From contig JAGLOH010000109.1 of the NCBI GenBank assembly GCA_023139025.1, positions 1 to 7,167 of the forward strand: 7,167 nt of DNA. Direction: 5' to 3'. The translations under genes were made by a program, and so were the position numbers. The notes under the pieces were generated by a model. The model was not told the DNA's origin. It did not search any database and saw only the letters and a list, made by a program, of their open reading frames with translations. Of the stretch, positions 5,299-7,167 are shown in pieces (the first letter of the stretch is position 1; the number at the start of each line of letters is the position of its first letter). This DNA is from Candidatus Heimdallarchaeota archaeon. Its GTDB lineage: Archaea; Asgardarchaeota; Heimdallarchaeia; Heimdallarchaeales; Heimdallarchaeaceae.

Positions 5299-5328
5299 TT
5301 TTTTCTATTTACTTTTATTTTTGTCTTT
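5299..5328 (+). terminator. T-rich terminator of coiled-coil gene
   Basis: Immediately after the TAG stop the plus strand carries repeated T runs (TTTTTTCTATTTACTTTTAT, then TTTTTG) without a hairpin, typical of archaeal intrinsic termination. Confidence 0.5.
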
Positions 5329-5336
5329 CCAAGAAA

Positions 5337-5346
5337 TTTATTTATA
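5337..5346 (+). promoter_or_regulatory. TATA box of superoxide reductase gene
   Basis: TTTATTTATA is centred about 37 bases before the ATG at 5379. An AGGTGA ribosome-binding site at 5367-5372, 6 bases before the ATG, supports the start. Confidence 0.55.
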
Positions 5347-5378
5347 GCTGTGTTTTTTCTAGGGTTAGGTGATTTTCT

Positions 5379-5762
5379 ATGGAATTATATGGAACAGCTG
5401 ATTGGAAAACAGAAAAACATGTACCTGTTATTGAAATTGCAGATGTTATTAAAGCTGGAGAAAAAGCTCTTGTAACTATTAGTGTTGGAAAAGAAATTGC
5501 TCATCCTAACAAAACAGAGCATCATATTTCTTGGATAAAACTAATGTTCTGGCCTGAAGACGAGAAATACCCCTATCAACTTGGTCTAGCCAATTTTGAT
5601 GCTCATGGAGCTTCAATAAAAGGATCTGATACAAGCGGTGTTTATTCAGAACCCTATGCAGTTTTTCAATTAAAAACTGACAAACCAGGAAAGCTTATTG
5701 CAACATCTTATTGTAACATACACGGTTTTTGGAAATATGAAAAAGAAGTAAAAGTAGAGTAA
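5379..5762 (+). CDS. sor: Superoxide reductase, class II one-iron (neelaredoxin type)
   Basis: A 127-residue cytosolic enzyme that reduces superoxide to hydrogen peroxide without making oxygen, usually with electrons from rubredoxin. All iron ligands are visible: His14 in EKHVP, His42 and His48 in HPNKTEHH, and Cys112 and His115 in CNIHG. Glu12 and Lys13, the residues of the mobile active-site loop, are also present. The N-terminal desulforedoxin Cys4 iron domain of class I enzymes is absent, and the length fits class II. The gene stands alone with its own promoter and terminator, and no rubredoxin or rubrerythrin gene lies in the window. It implies an anaerobic or microaerobic host facing occasional oxygen. 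Confidence 0.95.
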   Translation: MELYGTADWKTEKHVPVIEIADVIKAGEKALVTISVGKEIAHPNKTEHHISWIKLMFWPEDEKYPYQLGLANFDAHGASIKGSDTSGVYSEPYAVFQLKTDKPGKLIATSYCNIHGFWKYEKEVKVE

Positions 5763-5767
5763 AATGC

Positions 5768-5788
5768 TCTTTTTTCTTTCTATTTTTT
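5768..5788 (+). terminator. T-rich terminator of superoxide reductase gene
   Basis: TCTTTTTTCTTTC followed by TATTTTTT begins 6 bases after the stop. The opposing gene ends at 5799, and its strand has no T run here, so this signal serves the plus-strand gene. Confidence 0.5.
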
Positions 5789-5798
5789 AATAATTACC

Positions 5799-6707
5799 TT
5801 AATCTTCTTCTGAAGTTAATAATTCTCTTAAAGTATCAGTAACATCTTTAGGACTTTCATAATTAACTTTTGTAGTATCATATGATTTTCCATCTACTTT
5901 ACGCTTACGGAACTTCACTGGATTATGATAATACAACACGAAAATGACAATTCCAACGACACCAGCACTTATACCAACTATAGTAATCAGTATGTTTCCA
6001 GCAATTGTGGATTTTAAAAAGATGAGAACATCATAACTGCTTGATTCATATATATCATATACAATCCAGTTAACATCTCTTTCTAATCGTATTAGTTTTT
6101 TAGAATTTATCTCATAGTCATAGGGATCCAAATAATTGTTCCATTCTGCTCCCTCGCTTGGATGCTTGTTTGATAACCATATATTTGAATGAATATCTTC
6201 TGCTAAAGCGATTACATACATATCAAAATATTTTCCTTTATTTAAGGATTCAACTGGAAGAATCTTATATGTAGAAATTTCGTTTGAATTAAAGTACCAA
6301 CAATAAATTTTCTCCTTATATGAAAAACCATCTATTTCATCATTTAAACTCAGTTTGAAACTTTCTTGAATAATTGAAACTTCGATGGTTTCAGTATTGA
6401 TATTTGATATTAATGCTGTATAATTACCACTCCCAACAAAAGATATTACTAGATTGTGTGTGTAATTGGTTCTTGAAGCTATCACGATGTCATACTGATT
6501 TTTCAGCTCAAAATTGAAAGGTTTGTTAGAAATTGAATTATCAATTTCAATATTCATTAAACTAAAAACCGTTTCAGAGAAACTTAATATTAAGCTCTCT
6601 CCCGAAAGAATTTCATATTGCTTATCCGCAACAACATCTGTTGAAACAACTAGAACATTAAGAAACAAAAATGTTAATAGAAGAGAGAAACATTTGTTTT
6701 TATTCAA
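5799..6707 (-). CDS. Single-pass surface membrane protein, unknown function
   Basis: A 302-residue protein, starting at the TTG at 6707. Starting there gives MNKNKCFSLLLTFLFLNVLVV, quoted as MNKNK plus a 16-residue hydrophobic core, a textbook Sec signal ending near VVADK. An ATG at 6770 would add 21 polar residues and place the TATA box inside the coding region. AGGTAG stands 7 bases before the TTG. The extracellular part (about 30-235) is beta-rich, with Asn-Tyr-Thr sequons at 81 and 95 and a GSGNYTALI strand like those in small beta-sandwich domains. A membrane helix lies at about 236-260, followed by a basic cytosolic stub (KFRKRK) and an acidic end. I do not recognise a family. It could be an S-layer-associated or adhesion-type surface protein, but this is a guess from topology only. 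Confidence 0.72.
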   Translation of the reverse strand: MNKNKCFSLLLTFLFLNVLVVSTDVVADKQYEILSGESLILSFSETVFSLMNIEIDNSISNKPFNFELKNQYDIVIASRTNYTHNLVISFVGSGNYTALISNINTETIEVSIIQESFKLSLNDEIDGFSYKEKIYCWYFNSNEISTYKILPVESLNKGKYFDMYVIALAEDIHSNIWLSNKHPSEGAEWNNYLDPYDYEINSKKLIRLERDVNWIVYDIYESSSYDVLIFLKSTIAGNILITIVGISAGVVGIVIFVLYYHNPVKFRKRKVDGKSYDTTKVNYESPKDVTDTLRELLTSEED

Positions 6708-6731
6708 CTGATTTCTACCTAGTTCACTAGC

Positions 6732-6747
6732 AAAATATATATTTAAA
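6732..6747 (-). promoter_or_regulatory. TATA box of the minus-strand surface protein gene
   Basis: On the minus strand TTTAAATATATATTTT is a strong TATA-like element centred about 33 bases before the proposed TTG start. This predicts a very short leader and argues against the ATG at 6770, which lies upstream of it. Confidence 0.55.
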
Positions 6748-6784
6748 GCATTGTATCTGAAAAAGCACAAAAAAGTTCCACAGT

Positions 6785-6794
6785 CATAAAAATC
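6785..6794 (+). promoter_or_regulatory. Possible TATA box of the right-edge methyltransferase gene
   Basis: CATAAAAATC is about 31 bases before the ATG at 6821, a plausible distance for a nearly leaderless transcript. The match is ordinary for AT-rich DNA. Confidence 0.3.
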
Positions 6795-6820
6795 ATTAAT
6801 ATGTCTCTCAAACTTAAAAT

Positions 6821-7167
6821 ATGAATAAATATTCTAGAGCTTCAAAAGAAGTATTTGATTTATTGGTTGAAGAAGCTCAAAGACCTTTTCTAGGATGGGA
6901 TTTCTCTTATATTAAAGACAGATTTGTTACAGCACCATTAACGTGGAGTTATACAATAGAGATATTACCGGTGTTAAGACAGGTTAATTCTCTTCTTGAT
7001 ATGGGAACTGGAGGTGGAGAGTTTCTATCAATGTTACAACCATTTCCAGAAAAAACTTATGCCACTGAATCTTATGAGCCAAATGTACCCATTGCAAAAA
7101 AAAGACTAGAACCCTTAGGAGTAGAAGTGACTCAAATTAGTGGCGATGAAAACCTACCCTTTGAGAA
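6821..7167 (+). CDS. Class I SAM-dependent methyltransferase, N-terminal part (3' end outside the window)
   Basis: The frame is open from ATG 6821 to the last base, giving 115 residues. RPFLGWDFSYI at 21-31 is a stretch I associate with a group of Methyltransf_11-like proteins. Motif I is LLDMGTGGGEF at 58-68, and Glu83 in YATESY is the expected acidic residue that binds the SAM ribose. The gene is divergent from the surface protein gene, with 113 bases between them. It differs clearly in sequence from the operon methyltransferase at 3705, so it is not a recent duplicate. The substrate is unknown. Confidence 0.85.
   Translation, partial: MNKYSRASKEVFDLLVEEAQRPFLGWDFSYIKDRFVTAPLTWSYTIEILPVLRQVNSLLDMGTGGGEFLSMLQPFPEKTYATESYEPNVPIAKKRLEPLGVEVTQISGDENLPFE

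Noticed and set aside
6514..6711. 65-codon open frame on the plus strand
   Set aside because: Antisense to the 5' part of the surface protein gene; no promoter or family resemblance.

Overview
The window is AT-rich DNA from an archaeon. The evidence is a tRNA gene interrupted by bulge-helix-bulge (BHB) introns, a tRNA-Tyr with the archaeal C1:G72 pair, A/T-rich TATA boxes about 25-37 bases upstream of starts, short or absent leaders, and T-run terminators without strong GC hairpins. The protein families (HEAT repeats, a DUF2207-like membrane protein, one-iron superoxide reductase) also fit. The mix recalls Asgard-type archaea, but nothing seen fixes the lineage.

Layout: (1) 1-573 is the 3' part of a HEAT-repeat protein with a very basic tail. 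(2) 576-4460 is the centre of interest, a tightly coupled operon. A promoter near 600 is followed by a possible 27-residue leaderless ORF. Next comes a secreted-then-membrane-anchored DUF2207-like protein ending in (Cys-Ala)6-Gly-Gly-Gly-Arg. A radical SAM/SPASM enzyme with an N-terminal PqqD-like (RRE) domain overlaps it by 1 base, and a class I methyltransferase overlaps that by 4 bases. (3) 4464-4625, minus strand, is a tRNA-Tyr(GUA) with two introns, one at canonical position 37/38 and a second inside the T-loop at 59/60. (4) 4626-5762 holds a coiled-coil protein with an acidic tail and a class II superoxide reductase, each with its own promoter and T-rich terminator. (5) 5799-6707, minus strand, is a single-pass surface membrane protein. 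(6) 6821-7167 is the 5' part of a second class I methyltransferase that runs off the window.

How the genes may work together: in the central operon the RRE-rSAM-SPASM enzyme has the architecture of a peptide maturase, and the gene just before it encodes a protein with an obvious repetitive Cys tail. The predicted topology places that tail in the cytosol, where the maturase and methyltransferase would act. My main hypothesis is a RiPP-like system in which the 'precursor' is the C-terminal tail of a 560-residue membrane protein rather than a small peptide. The chemistry and the role are inference.
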